Of a DNA stretch of 64,000 bases, positions 35,057 through 43,828 are shown piece after piece. The DNA is from Roseovarius sp. A-2 (lineage in GTDB: Bacteria; Pseudomonadota; Alphaproteobacteria; Rhodobacterales; Rhodobacteraceae): the NCBI RefSeq assembly GCF_002072155.1, contig NZ_BDIY01000012.1, positions 1 through 64,000 on the forward strand, written 5' to 3'. Numbering within the stretch: the stretch's first letter is position 1; each line of letters starts with the position of its first letter. The position numbers and the translations under genes were made by a program. The notes beneath the pieces are model-generated. The model was not told the DNA's origin. It made no database searches and worked only from the letters and a program-made list of their open reading frames with translations.

Positions 35057-36570
35057 ACCACTGGATTATCGCCCCTGTGGTCCTCCCGGCGGTGCTCGCG
35101 GCGGTGCTGACGCTGACGATGCGGCATCATCCGCCCTTGCAGCGGGTGTTTTCGCTGGCGGGCGTGGTGGCGATGCTGGCGGTGGCGCTTGGCCTGACGC
35201 TGCATGCCGCCACCGGCACAATCGAGGTTTATGAGCTGGGCAACTGGCCCGCGCCGTTCGGCATCGTGCTGGTGCTGGATCGGCTGTCGGCGCTGATGGT
35301 GCTGCTGACGGCCGTGTTGGCCGGGCTGGTGCTGCTCTATGCCGTCGGCTCGGGCTGGGATCAACGCGGCAAAAATTTTCACCCGCTGTTCCAGTTTCAG
35401 CTGATGGGCATTTTCGGCGCGTTCCTAACCGGCGACGCCTTCAACCTGTTTGTGTTCTTCGAGGTGCTGTTGATCGCCTCTTACGGGTTGATGATCCACG
35501 CAGGCGGGGTGCGCAGGCTCAAGGCGGGGGTGCAATATGTCATCTACAACCTACTGGGCTCCACCCTCTTCCTATTTGCGCTCGGCACGCTTTATGCGGT
35601 GACCGGCACCCTCAACATGGCCGATCTGGCGGTGCGCGCGGCGGAAATTCCGGTCGAGGACAGCGCGCTGTTGCGCGTCGGCGCGATGCTGTTGTTTCTG
35701 GTCTTCGCCATCAAGGCCGCGCTTTTGCCGCTGCATTTCTGGCTGCCCGAAACATATGCCGAGGCCCCGGCCCCGGTGGCCGCGCTATTCGCGATCATGA
35801 CCAAGGTCGGCGCCTATGCGATCCTGCGTATGTACACGCTGGTCTTCGGCCCTGATCTTGGGGCAACGGCGGAACTCATCGACCAGATGATGATCTATAC
35901 CGCCCTCATCACGCTGGCCGTTGGGATGATCGGCATCCTCGGGGCCAAGCGTCTCGGGCGGCTCGCAGCCTTTGCCGCAATCGGTTCGATGGGCACGCTG
36001 CTCATTGCCATTGCGGGTTTTCGCCCTGAGACGACGGCGGCGGCGATCTATTACATGCTGCATTCCGCGCTTGCCGGGGCGCTGCTCTTTCTCGTGGTCG
36101 ATCTGGTGCGTGAACGGCGCGGGGATATGGGCGGCGCACTGCGACCCGGCCCGCGCATGGCACAGCACGGGCTGATCTCGGCGCTGTTTTTTGGTGCGGC
36201 CATCGCCACGGCGGGGATGCCACCGCTCTCGGGCTTCATCGGCAAGCTGCTGGTGCTTGACGCGGTGCGCGACATGCCCGAGGTCTGGCTGATCTGGACG
36301 GTGGTCCTTGCCACCTCGCTGGTGGCGATCCTGGGCCTGTCACAGGCGGGCAGCGCGGTGTTCTGGAAACCCGCACCGGCCCCGGATGACGCCCCCCAAG
36401 CGGCCCCCGCCGCGCAACCTGCATTGCCGCTGGTGGCGGTCTGCGCGATGCTGGGGGTGATCGTCGCGCTGTCGGTCTTCGCTGGGCCGATGATGGGCTA
36501 TATCGACGCCACGGCCGCGCAACTGCACGCACCGGATGGCTATGTCGCCGCCGTGCTTGGCACCAACTGA
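35053..36570 (+). CDS. mrpD: Mrp antiporter subunit D
   Basis: This 505-residue NuoN/NuoM-like subunit has about 14 membrane segments. The conserved transport core includes FNLFVFFEVLLIASYGLM, LLPLHFWLPETYAEAPAPVAALFA and MTKVGAYAILRMY, with the Glu and Lys residues needed for cation/proton exchange. ATG overlaps the mrpC stop. It forms the ion-translocating core with the fused A/B subunit. Confidence 0.95.
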   Translation: MNHWIIAPVVLPAVLAAVLTLTMRHHPPLQRVFSLAGVVAMLAVALGLTLHAATGTIEVYELGNWPAPFGIVLVLDRLSALMVLLTAVLAGLVLLYAVGSGWDQRGKNFHPLFQFQLMGIFGAFLTGDAFNLFVFFEVLLIASYGLMIHAGGVRRLKAGVQYVIYNLLGSTLFLFALGTLYAVTGTLNMADLAVRAAEIPVEDSALLRVGAMLLFLVFAIKAALLPLHFWLPETYAEAPAPVAALFAIMTKVGAYAILRMYTLVFGPDLGATAELIDQMMIYTALITLAVGMIGILGAKRLGRLAAFAAIGSMGTLLIAIAGFRPETTAAAIYYMLHSALAGALLFLVVDLVRERRGDMGGALRPGPRMAQHGLISALFFGAAIATAGMPPLSGFIGKLLVLDAVRDMPEVWLIWTVVLATSLVAILGLSQAGSAVFWKPAPAPDDAPQAAPAAQPALPLVAVCAMLGVIVALSVFAGPMMGYIDATAAQLHAPDGYVAAVLGTN

Positions 36571-36584
36571 GGAGGCACACATTG

Positions 36585-37076
36585 ATGCTCCGCAAACTGC
36601 TGCCCCATCCCTTCCTCACGCTTACGCTGATCGTGGTCTGGCAGATGCTGGTCAACAAGCTGACCCTCGGCAACCTGCTGCTCGGCACAATTCTGGCCCT
36701 GATCATCCCGGTCATGACCTCTCCCTACTGGCCCAACCGGCCCAAGCTGCGCAGCGCGCCGCGTATCGTGGAATACGTGCTGATCGTGCTGTGGGATATC
36801 TGCGTGGCCAATGTGCAGGTGGCCTATGTGATCCTGTTCAAGACAAACGCCAACACAAAACCGGCGTGGATTTCCATCCCGCTCGAGCTGCGCACCCCAG
36901 AGGCGATCACAGTGCTGGCGGGCACCATCACCATGACCCCCGGCACCGTATCGAGTGACGTGGCGGCGGACGGGCGCAGCCTGCTGGTGCATTGCCTCGA
37001 CGCAGCCGACCCGGACGCCGTGCGCGACGAGATCAAGTCGCGCTACGAGGCCCGGCTGAAGGAGATTTTCGAATGA
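36585..37076 (+). CDS. mrpE: Mrp antiporter subunit E
   Basis: This 163-residue MrpE subunit has an N-terminal membrane pair and the family motif near the C-terminal half, TPEAITVLAGTITMTPGTVS. The ATG at 36585 is preferred to the TTG three bases upstream; GGAGG lies nine bases before it. The stop overlaps mrpF (ATGA). Confidence 0.93.
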   Translation: MLRKLLPHPFLTLTLIVVWQMLVNKLTLGNLLLGTILALIIPVMTSPYWPNRPKLRSAPRIVEYVLIVLWDICVANVQVAYVILFKTNANTKPAWISIPLELRTPEAITVLAGTITMTPGTVSSDVAADGRSLLVHCLDAADPDAVRDEIKSRYEARLKEIFE

Positions 37077-37342
37077 TCGAGTATGCTCTCTATTTCGCCT
37101 TCGCCTGTTTCGGCCTTGGCCTGTTGATGAACATCTACCGGGTGATCAGCGCGCCTGCTGTGGGCGACCGTATTCTGGCGCTCGACACGATGGTGGTGAA
37201 CGCCATCGCGCTGCTGGCGCTCTATGGCATCCACAAGGGCACCACGGTCTATTTCGAGGCCTCGATGATCATCGCCATGACCGGCTTTATCTCCACCGTC
37301 TCCTATACGCGTTTTTTGCTGCGCGGCGACATCATCGAATAA
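37073..37342 (+). CDS. mrpF: Mrp antiporter subunit F
   Basis: This 89-residue protein with three membrane segments has the MrpF core YRVISAPAVGDRILALDTMVVN. The start ATGA overlaps mrpE. Longer in-frame starts are within mrpE and have no ribosome binding site. Confidence 0.93.
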   Translation: MIEYALYFAFACFGLGLLMNIYRVISAPAVGDRILALDTMVVNAIALLALYGIHKGTTVYFEASMIIAMTGFISTVSYTRFLLRGDIIE

Positions 37343-37354
37343 GGAGAAAAGATC

Positions 37355-37747
37355 ATGCTCATCGACATTCTCATTTCCGCCTTTCTGGTGATCAGCGGCA
37401 TTTTCGGGCTGGTGGGCTCGTTCGGCCTGATCAAGCTGCCCGACCCGATGATGCGCCTGCATGCGCCGACCAAGGCGACGACGCTCGGGGTTGGCGGCGC
37501 GCTGATTGCCTCGATGCTGTATTTCTATTTCGTCGTCGGGAATTTCTCGTTTCACGAGCTGATGATCACGCTGTTCCTGTTCCTGACAGCCCCAATTACC
37601 GGTCATTTCATCGCCAAGACGCATCTGCACCTGATGCATAAGCCCGCCGATCTGCCGCCCACCGGCACCGACCGGCCCTGGGCCAGCTATGAAAGCGACG
37701 GGGAACGTCAGAGTTTTGAAGAGGCGGCAAAGACAGGGGATGCCTGA
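37355..37747 (+). CDS. mrpG: Mrp antiporter subunit G
   Basis: This 130-residue protein with three membrane segments shows the MrpG pattern IFGLVGSFGLIKLPDPMMRLHAPTKATTLG and ITGHFIAKTHLHL. AAGGAGAAAA lies upstream of the ATG. It ends the six-gene operon. The last about 25 residues are hydrophilic. Its stop codon lies inside a convergent inverted repeat shared with zapE. Confidence 0.93.
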   Translation: MLIDILISAFLVISGIFGLVGSFGLIKLPDPMMRLHAPTKATTLGVGGALIASMLYFYFVVGNFSFHELMITLFLFLTAPITGHFIAKTHLHLMHKPADLPPTGTDRPWASYESDGERQSFEEAAKTGDA

Positions 37748-37771
37748 CGCAGGATTGACATTGCGTCAGGC
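37742..37771. terminator. Convergent inverted repeat spanning both stop codons
   Basis: A perfect 10-base stem (GCCTGACGCA / TGCGTCAGGC, 37742-37751 and 37762-37771) with a 10-base loop lies between mrpG and zapE. It contains the TGA of mrpG in the left arm and the TGA of zapE in the right arm. There is no T-run on either side, so any termination would be imperfect or aided by convergent transcription. Confidence 0.5.
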
Positions 37772-38836
37772 GGGCGTGCGGTCGTCCCCCCAACCTTCGG
37801 ATTGCATTTCCTGCAACCGGCTGGCGGTGCGTTCGAATTCGAACGAGCCTTCGCCCTCGATATAGAGATATTCCGGCTTTGCCGCAGCCGAGCAGATCAG
37901 CCGCACCCGCGCCTCGTAAAGCGCGTCGATGAGGGTGACGAATCGCTTGGCCTCGTTGAAGTTGCTGCGCCCGAGTTCCGGAACGTTCTCGAGGATCAAC
38001 ACGCGGGCCGCCTCGGCCAGTGCGAGATAATCGGCGGGGCCGAGCGGCTGCGCGCAAAGGTCGTAGAACGTCGCCCGCGCGACCCCGTTGTGAAACGCCC
38101 GGATCTCGATCTTGCGCTTGTTGACCACGATGTCATGCGGGGCACCTTCGCCGCCGGTGAAATCCTGCCATATCGTCTCTATTGCGGCCCGACTCTCGGA
38201 ATTGATCGGCGTGAAATAGGTCTGGCTCCCGGCGAGGCGATCTTGGCGGTAATCGGTGGGACCGACCATTTCATGCACGACCATGCGGTCCTTGAGCAAG
38301 GCGATGAAGGGCAGGAAAAGCTGGCGGTTCAGGCCGTCCTTGTAGAGATCATCCGGCACCCGGTTGGAGGTCGTGACCACCACCACCCCTGCCGAAAACA
38401 GCGCATCGAACAGTCGCCCCACGATCATTGCATCGGTGATGTCGGTGATCTGCATTTCGTCAAAGGCCAGCAACCGTACGGAATTTGCAACCTCTGCGGC
38501 AACCGGGGCGAGTGCGTCTGCCTCATTGCGGGCGCGCGCGGCGTGCAGCCCGGCATGGATTTCCTGCATGAAAGCGTGGAAATGCACACGCCTGTTGGGC
38601 ACGTCGAGGGTTTGGACGAACATGTCCATCACCATGGATTTGCCGCGCCCGACCCCGCCCCAGATATAAAGCCCTTTGGGCGGCTCCGGAGCGCGGCGAA
38701 ACCAGCCCTTGCGCGGCGCATCGGCGAGGGCTGCGCGAATGCGCTCGAATTCCGGCAAGACCGCCTCTTGCGCGTCATCGCGGGTCAATTCACCCTCTGA
38801 CACCAGACGGTCATAGAGTTGGGGCAGCGTTTCCAT
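37766..38836 (-). CDS. zapE: Cell division protein ZapE / AFG1-like ATPase
   Basis: ZapE is an AFG1-family P-loop ATPase associated with the Z ring in E. coli and with mitochondrial protein turnover in eukaryotes. The 356-residue protein has Walker A WGGVGRGKS (59-67) and Walker B LLAFDEMQITDI. The family block FLPFIALLKDRM is present. Convergent with mrpG. The purine-rich GAAGGGT sits unusually close to the ATG, so ribosome binding may use a weaker site. Confidence 0.92.
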   Translation of the reverse strand: METLPQLYDRLVSEGELTRDDAQEAVLPEFERIRAALADAPRKGWFRRAPEPPKGLYIWGGVGRGKSMVMDMFVQTLDVPNRRVHFHAFMQEIHAGLHAARARNEADALAPVAAEVANSVRLLAFDEMQITDITDAMIVGRLFDALFSAGVVVVTTSNRVPDDLYKDGLNRQLFLPFIALLKDRMVVHEMVGPTDYRQDRLAGSQTYFTPINSESRAAIETIWQDFTGGEGAPHDIVVNKRKIEIRAFHNGVARATFYDLCAQPLGPADYLALAEAARVLILENVPELGRSNFNEAKRFVTLIDALYEARVRLICSAAAKPEYLYIEGEGSFEFERTASRLQEMQSEGWGDDRTPA

Positions 38837-38882
38837 ACCCTTCGGAATATCGCGATGCGGGGCGCGGGAAAAGCGCGAATGC

Positions 38883-39857
38883 TTAGGCGCGGTCGGCCAG
38901 TTTCTGCATCACACTCACCAGATCGGCACTGATTCCCGGCTCTGACAGTGCATGACCGGCGACGGGGATCATCCGCAGATCGCATTTCGGCCAGAGCGCG
39001 GCCACCTTGTGGGCGGTGATCGGCGGGCAGATCATGTCATAGCGGCCTTGCACGATGGTACCGGGCACATCGCGCAGCCGGTCCATGCGGGCAAGGATAT
39101 GTCCGTCCTCCTCCAGAAAGCCGCGATGCGTGAAATAGTGGTTTTCGAGCCGGGCGAAGGCGCGGGCGTAATCCGCAGGGCTGTCGCCGCCGACACCGGT
39201 GGATTGCACCGTGGCAAGCGCGTTTTCCCAAGCCGACCACGCCTTGGCATGGGTGATCTCCTGTGCCAGATCGCCGGAAAAGAGCCGCTTGTGATAGGCG
39301 GCAATGAGGTCGTGGCGTTCCTCCTCGGGGATGAGCGCCACGAAACGCACCCAGGTTTCCGGCCAGAACGCCCCGGCCCCGCCGCCATAGAACCAGTCAA
39401 GCTCGCCTTCTGTCATGGTGAACACGCCGCGCAGCACCAGATGCAGCGCGCGGTCGGGATGGGTCTGGCCATAGATCAGCGCCAGCGTGGCACCCCAACT
39501 GCCGCCAAAGACGATCCAGCGGTCGATGCCGAGAGTTTCGCGGATCTGCTCGATATCGCGCACCAGATGCCACGTGGTGTTGGCCTCGACGCTGGCATGC
39601 GGGCGCGAGCGGCCGCAGCCGCGTTGATCGAAGAGGATGATTCGGTAAATCTCGGGATCGAAATACCGCCGCATCCCGGGGCTGCACCCACCGCCCGGCC
39701 CACCATGCAAGACAACGACTGGCTGGCCATCGGCGCGGCCCGACTGTTCCACATAGATCGTGTGGCCGTCGCCCACGTCGAGCATCTGCCGATCGAAGGG
39801 TTCGACCGGGGGAAAGAGATATTGCACTGCGCTTTTATGGCCCGAGACTTTATCCAT
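38883..39857 (-). CDS. pip: Prolyl aminopeptidase (proline iminopeptidase)
   Basis: This 324-residue alpha/beta hydrolase releases N-terminal proline from peptides. Key features are the oxyanion HGGPGGG (51-57), [12 protein letters not shown], catalytic Ser120 in [20 protein letters not shown], the acid in GRYDMICPP and catalytic His in [10 protein letters not shown]. These are the S33 family motifs. It is divergent from ubiG with a 49-base gap and lies 46 bases upstream of zapE on the same strand. Confidence 0.93.
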   Translation of the reverse strand: MDKVSGHKSAVQYLFPPVEPFDRQMLDVGDGHTIYVEQSGRADGQPVVVLHGGPGGGCSPGMRRYFDPEIYRIILFDQRGCGRSRPHASVEANTTWHLVRDIEQIRETLGIDRWIVFGGSWGATLALIYGQTHPDRALHLVLRGVFTMTEGELDWFYGGGAGAFWPETWVRFVALIPEEERHDLIAAYHKRLFSGDLAQEITHAKAWSAWENALATVQSTGVGGDSPADYARAFARLENHYFTHRGFLEEDGHILARMDRLRDVPGTIVQGRYDMICPPITAHKVAALWPKCDLRMIPVAGHALSEPGISADLVSVMQKLADRA

Positions 39858-39906
39858 GAATGTCCTATATATCGCACGTCACCAATTGAGCCATAGGGAG
39901 ACCGGA

Positions 39907-40656
39907 ATGCAAGCCGCGCAAAGCACCATAGATGCCGCCGAGGTCGCGAAATTCGAAGCGATGGCCGCCGAATGGTGGGATCCGAACGGCAAATTCAAGC
40001 CGCTTCACATGCTGAATCCTTGCAGGCTGGACTATATCACCTCGCAGATCGCGGCGGAATTCGATCGTGACCTACAGGTGAATGCGCCGTTCGAGGGTTT
40101 GCGCATTCTCGATATCGGTTGTGGCGGCGGCTTGTTGAGCGAGCCTATGGCGCGGCTTGGGGCCGATGTGGTGGGTGCCGATGCCGCCCCGCGCAATATC
40201 CCCGTGGCGCAGGTGCATGCCGAGCAATCAGGGCTGGAGATCGACTATCGCCACACCACGGCCGAAGACATGGCCGCAGAGGGCGAGCGGTTCGACGTGG
40301 TGCTCAACATGGAGGTGGTGGAGCATGTCGCCGATCCGCTGGCCTATCTGACCGCCTGTCAGCAGTTGCTGAGACCCGGCGGGCTGATGGTCTGCTCGAC
40401 GATCAACCGCAACCCCAAGAGTTTCGCCATGGCCATAGTGGGCGCGGAATACGTGATGCGCTGGCTGCCCAAGGGCACGCATGAATGGTCGAAGTTCATC
40501 ACCCCGGACGAGCTTTACGGCCTGATTTCGCAGGCCGGGCTCACGCCGGTGGATCGCAAGGGGTTCGTGTTCAACCCGGTGACCTGGCAATGGCGGCTGT
40601 CGGATCGGGATCTGAGCGTGAATTACGTGACGGCGAGCGTCAAAGCTCCAGCCTGA
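39907..40656 (+). CDS. ubiG: Ubiquinone biosynthesis O-methyltransferase UbiG
   Basis: UbiG makes both O-methylations in ubiquinone synthesis. The 249-residue protein has [28 protein letters not shown] at the start, the SAM-binding [20 protein letters not shown], and [10 protein letters not shown]. The ATG at 39907 follows GGGAG; longer in-frame starts lie in the pip gene. The last 17 bases overlap the convergent marR gene. Ubiquinone is also the signal of RegB in this window. Confidence 0.96.
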   Translation: MQAAQSTIDAAEVAKFEAMAAEWWDPNGKFKPLHMLNPCRLDYITSQIAAEFDRDLQVNAPFEGLRILDIGCGGGLLSEPMARLGADVVGADAAPRNIPVAQVHAEQSGLEIDYRHTTAEDMAAEGERFDVVLNMEVVEHVADPLAYLTACQQLLRPGGLMVCSTINRNPKSFAMAIVGAEYVMRWLPKGTHEWSKFITPDELYGLISQAGLTPVDRKGFVFNPVTWQWRLSDRDLSVNYVTASVKAPA

Positions 40657-41080
40657 TGCGCAATTCACGCAGCACCGGCAGGCTGGCGCGTACACGGTCC
40701 CCGCCCAGATCGCGAATGAGGTCCGAGACCATCGGCGTGATCGCCGCCATCGCCGCATCGCGCGCCTGACGGCCCGACGGGCTGATCGTCACCATCTTGC
40801 GGCGGGCATCGTCCCAATCGGGCCGGATATGCACATAGCCTGCCCATTCCAGTTTCGACAACGTGTTAGTCATCGCCCCGCGCGTAACGTGAAAACTCTT
40901 GGCCAGTTGCGCCGGGTTACGCTCGTCCCCGATCCGGGCAAGATGGTTCAGCACCGAGAAATGCGAGATTTCCATACCCTTCGGTAGCACCCGGCTCAGC
41001 CGGTTGCGGATCAACTGCTCGTTGGTGAGGATCTCGCTAAAGAGCGTCACCGCAAGGGAATTACTGGTTGTCTCGTCCAT
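40640..41080 (-). CDS. MarR-family transcriptional regulator
   Basis: The 146-residue dimeric winged-helix regulator has [38 protein letters not shown] and the wing [17 protein letters not shown]. Its ATG directly abuts the TGA of the nitrilase-family gene, so it is the last gene of a minus-strand comF-grxC-nitrilase-marR unit. The ligand and targets are unknown. Confidence 0.9.
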   Translation of the reverse strand: MDETTSNSLAVTLFSEILTNEQLIRNRLSRVLPKGMEISHFSVLNHLARIGDERNPAQLAKSFHVTRGAMTNTLSKLEWAGYVHIRPDWDDARRKMVTISPSGRQARDAAMAAITPMVSDLIRDLGGDRVRASLPVLRELRIRLEL

Positions 41081-41911
41081 TCAGGGGCCATCGAACACGC
41101 GGTCATGGCGCAGCGAAGGCACGCGCCTGCGTGCTTGTGCCACTTGCCGGGGGTCAAAATCAACCGTCACAATCCCGTGATCTGTGCCGCCATCGGCCAG
41201 AACCTCGCCCCAGGGTGCAACGACAAGGCTATGCCCATGCGTTGTGCGAGCCCGCCCCGTAGCGGCGGCATGGGTGCCGGTTTGTGCGGGGGCCAACACG
41301 AAACAGCCGGTTTCAATGGCCCGCGCGCGCAGCAAGGTTTCCCAATGTGCGGCCCCCGTCACGGGGGAAAACGCGGCGGGCACGGTCAGGATATCGGCCC
41401 CGGCATGGGCCAGGCGGCGATGCAGGGCGGGAAAGCGGATATCGTAGCAGATCGTCATGCCGAGCTTGCCCCAAGGGGTTTCTGCCAGCACCGCGCGCGC
41501 GCCCGGGCGAAAGCCATCGGATTCGCGATAGGTTTCCTCGGGCGTCACGTCGACGTCGAACATGTGGATCTTGTCATAGCGCGCCTGAACGTTGCCTTGC
41601 GAATCGATCAGGAAGGACCGATTGGCAAAGCGCCCGTCGGGATCATCGGTCTTGAGCGCGAGCGAGCCGATCAGCAGCCAGACGCCATGCCGGGCCGCCT
41701 CCGCTTGCAATCCGGCCAGAACAGGGTCTGATTCTTCGGGATGCAGCACCGTGTTCTGGTGGTTTCGGCTGGTTGAGACGCAGTTGGTCACCTCGGGCGT
41801 GAGGATGAACTCCGCGCCCTGTGCCACGGCCCTCTCCATCATCGCGCGCACCGTGGCCAGGTTGCCCTCTGGCTGGTCGCTGCTGGTCAGTTGCAGAAGG
41901 GCCGCGCGCAT
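41081..41911 (-). CDS. Carbon-nitrogen hydrolase (nitrilase family)
   Basis: This 276-residue cytoplasmic hydrolase has the Glu-Lys-Cys triad: Glu in FILTPEVTN, Lys in RYDKIHMFDVD and Cys in TICYDIRFP. Sequence is closest in pattern to the NIT1/Nit2 branch that removes damaged (deaminated) glutathione or omega-amides. Position next to grxC is compatible with a glutathione-repair role. Start 41911 (MRAALLQLTSSD) is four bases after grxC; a longer frame overlaps grxC. Confidence 0.88.
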   Translation of the reverse strand: MRAALLQLTSSDQPEGNLATVRAMMERAVAQGAEFILTPEVTNCVSTSRNHQNTVLHPEESDPVLAGLQAEAARHGVWLLIGSLALKTDDPDGRFANRSFLIDSQGNVQARYDKIHMFDVDVTPEETYRESDGFRPGARAVLAETPWGKLGMTICYDIRFPALHRRLAHAGADILTVPAAFSPVTGAAHWETLLRARAIETGCFVLAPAQTGTHAAATGRARTTHGHSLVVAPWGEVLADGGTDHGIVTVDFDPRQVAQARRRVPSLRHDRVFDGP

Positions 41912-41915
41912 CGGA

Positions 41916-42173
41916 TCAGCCCTGCAGCATCGGATCGAGCTTGCCCGCGCGTTCCAGCGCATATAGCTCGTCGCAGCCGCCGACATGCGTCTTGCCGATG
42001 AAGATCTGCGGCACGGTGTGGCGGCCATTGGCGCGGCTCATCATCTCGGCCTTGCGCCTGGGCTGCGCCAGAACGTTGATCTCGGAGAAGTTGACGCCCT
42101 TCTGTTTCAAAAGGCGTTTTGCCGCGTGACAAAAACCACAAAGCGGCGAGGAGTAGATTTCGACTGGTTGCAT
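41916..42173 (-). CDS. grxC: Glutaredoxin (GrxC-type)
   Basis: This 85-residue dithiol glutaredoxin has the active site CGFC (Cys12 and Cys15), the TVPQIFIG cis-Pro loop and the GGCDELYAL glutathione-binding segment. It reduces glutathione-mixed disulfides. The CGFC variant differs from the common CPYC. It lies 30 bases after comF and four bases before the hydrolase. Confidence 0.94.
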   Translation of the reverse strand: MQPVEIYSSPLCGFCHAAKRLLKQKGVNFSEINVLAQPRRKAEMMSRANGRHTVPQIFIGKTHVGGCDELYALERAGKLDPMLQG

Positions 42174-42203
42174 TTCTTTGGTCCCGTTCTGTTTGACGGA
42201 AAC

Positions 42204-42935
42204 TTAAGCATCCTTGACGACACGCGCCAGTGTCAGAATGCACACATCCTGCGCACCGCCGGCGAGTGCGGCCTGTGTGGCGACCGAGAGCGTGGCACCC
42301 GAGGTCATCACATCATCGACGATCAGCACCGGGCGATCCATGATCAGCGCACGGCGGGCCGGATTGATGCGAATCGCATCGCTGAGCATGGCGTGACGCG
42401 CAGCCCGGTCGAGGCCCTTGAGCGATTGCGTCCGTTTGGAGCGTTGCAGCAGGTCGAGACAGTCCGACAGCCCGGTCTCGCGCGCAAGCGCCTGCACCAG
42501 CAGGGCCGATTGATTGTAGCGCCGCCGCAGCGTGCGCGTCCAGTGCAGCGGCACCGGCGCAAGCAGGGTGTCGGGCTGTAAAAGCGGCGCGGCGGCGCGC
42601 GCAAGCCATTTCGCCGCCGGGCGGATGACATCATGCCGGTCGCCATGCTTGAGCGCGAGCACGAGGCGGCGGCCATTCTCGTGATAGAGCAGCGCCGCGC
42701 GCCCACGTGACCAGGGCCGCGCATGGGTAAGACACTCATCGCAGAACTCGGCCTGTGCGCCCGCCTCGCCGGGCAGGGGTACACCGCAGGCGTCGCAGAC
42801 CAGCCCGGAAATAAAAGGCGTATCGCGCCAACAGGGACCGCACAGGCCGAAATCGCTATCGACAGTCACGCCACAGAGCGTACAACGCGACGGATAGATC
42901 AACCGGACCGCTGTTTGAAATGCCGCTCTGTGCAC
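42204..42935 (-). CDS. comF: ComF-family phosphoribosyltransferase-like protein
   Basis: This 243-residue protein has an N-terminal double zinc finger (PSRCTLCG, CGPCW, CDACGVPL, FCDECL) and a C-terminal phosphoribosyltransferase fold with LLAPVPLHWTRTLRRRYNQS and VLIVDDVMTSGATL. ComF helps DNA uptake in competent bacteria; the homologue here may have another role. The GTG start at 42935 has AGGAG six bases upstream and is 15 bases from the divergent methyltransferase ATG. No other competence gene is in the window. Confidence 0.9.
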   Translation of the reverse strand: MHRAAFQTAVRLIYPSRCTLCGVTVDSDFGLCGPCWRDTPFISGLVCDACGVPLPGEAGAQAEFCDECLTHARPWSRGRAALLYHENGRRLVLALKHGDRHDVIRPAAKWLARAAAPLLQPDTLLAPVPLHWTRTLRRRYNQSALLVQALARETGLSDCLDLLQRSKRTQSLKGLDRAARHAMLSDAIRINPARRALIMDRPVLIVDDVMTSGATLSVATQAALAGGAQDVCILTLARVVKDA

Positions 42936-42950
42936 CCTAGTCTCCTGCCT

Positions 42951-43769
42951 ATGACCCAGACACCGCTCACCGACCGTCCTGCATTGATCCGCAACCGCCT
43001 GCGTGCGGCGCGGGCCCCGGCGCTGTTCCTGCACGAGGTGGCGGCGGATGAGATCGAGGATCGTCTGGCGGTGGTTAACAAATCCTTTACCGCGCCCGCC
43101 GTGGTGACGGGTTTTCCCGATTTCTGGCAGGCGCGCCTGCCGGAGGCGCGGGTGGTCGCGGATGACGACACGCTGGCGCTAGAGCCGGGGGCGCATGATC
43201 TGGTGATCCATGCCATGTGCCTGCATTGGGCAAGCGACCCGGTGGGGCAGCTCATTCAGATGCGGCGCGCGTTGCGGCCTGATGGGCTGATGCTGGGGGC
43301 GCTGATGGGGGGTGGCAGTTTGCAGGAGTTGCGCGCGGCCTTGGCGCAGGCCGAGGCGGATGTGACCGGGGGCCTCTCGCCGCGTATCCTGCCGATGGGG
43401 GAAATCCGCGATCTCGGCGCGCTGTTGCAGCGGGCGGGATATACCCTGCCAGTCGCCGACCGGCTGCCGCTGAGCGTCGAGTATCGCGATCCCTGGCACC
43501 TGATGCGCGACCTGCGCGCCATGGGCGAGACCAACGCGATGAGTGCCCGGCCCAGGCGGATCATGCGGCGCGCGGTCCTGAATCGGGCCTGCGACATATA
43601 CGCGCGTGAATTCGGGACGGGCGCAGGCAGCATTCCTGCGACCTTCGAGATGATTTTCCTGACAGGCTGGTCGCCTGACGAAAGCCAGCCACAACCCTTG
43701 CGCCCCGGTTCGGCCAAGGCACGGCTGGCGGACGCGCTCGGCGCAGAGGAAAAACCGCTGAAAGATTGA
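42951..43769 (+). CDS. Class I SAM methyltransferase, BioC/NDUFAF5-like
   Basis: The 272-residue protein resembles NDUFAF5-type proteins, which hydroxylate an arginine in the NDUFS7 subunit of Complex I, and BioC methyltransferases. Visible are LHEVAADEIEDRL, the post-I segment HDLVIHAMCLHWASDP and LRPDGLMLGALMGGGSLQEL. The ATG at 42951 is used; no Shine-Dalgarno is seen before it. Function is inferred from pattern only. Confidence 0.8.
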   Translation: MTQTPLTDRPALIRNRLRAARAPALFLHEVAADEIEDRLAVVNKSFTAPAVVTGFPDFWQARLPEARVVADDDTLALEPGAHDLVIHAMCLHWASDPVGQLIQMRRALRPDGLMLGALMGGGSLQELRAALAQAEADVTGGLSPRILPMGEIRDLGALLQRAGYTLPVADRLPLSVEYRDPWHLMRDLRAMGETNAMSARPRRIMRRAVLNRACDIYAREFGTGAGSIPATFEMIFLTGWSPDESQPQPLRPGSAKARLADALGAEEKPLKD

Positions 43770-43828
43770 CCTTGGGCTGCGAACCTCTATGTCACCCGTG
43801 ACCCGAGACTGACAGGATTAACCAAGCC

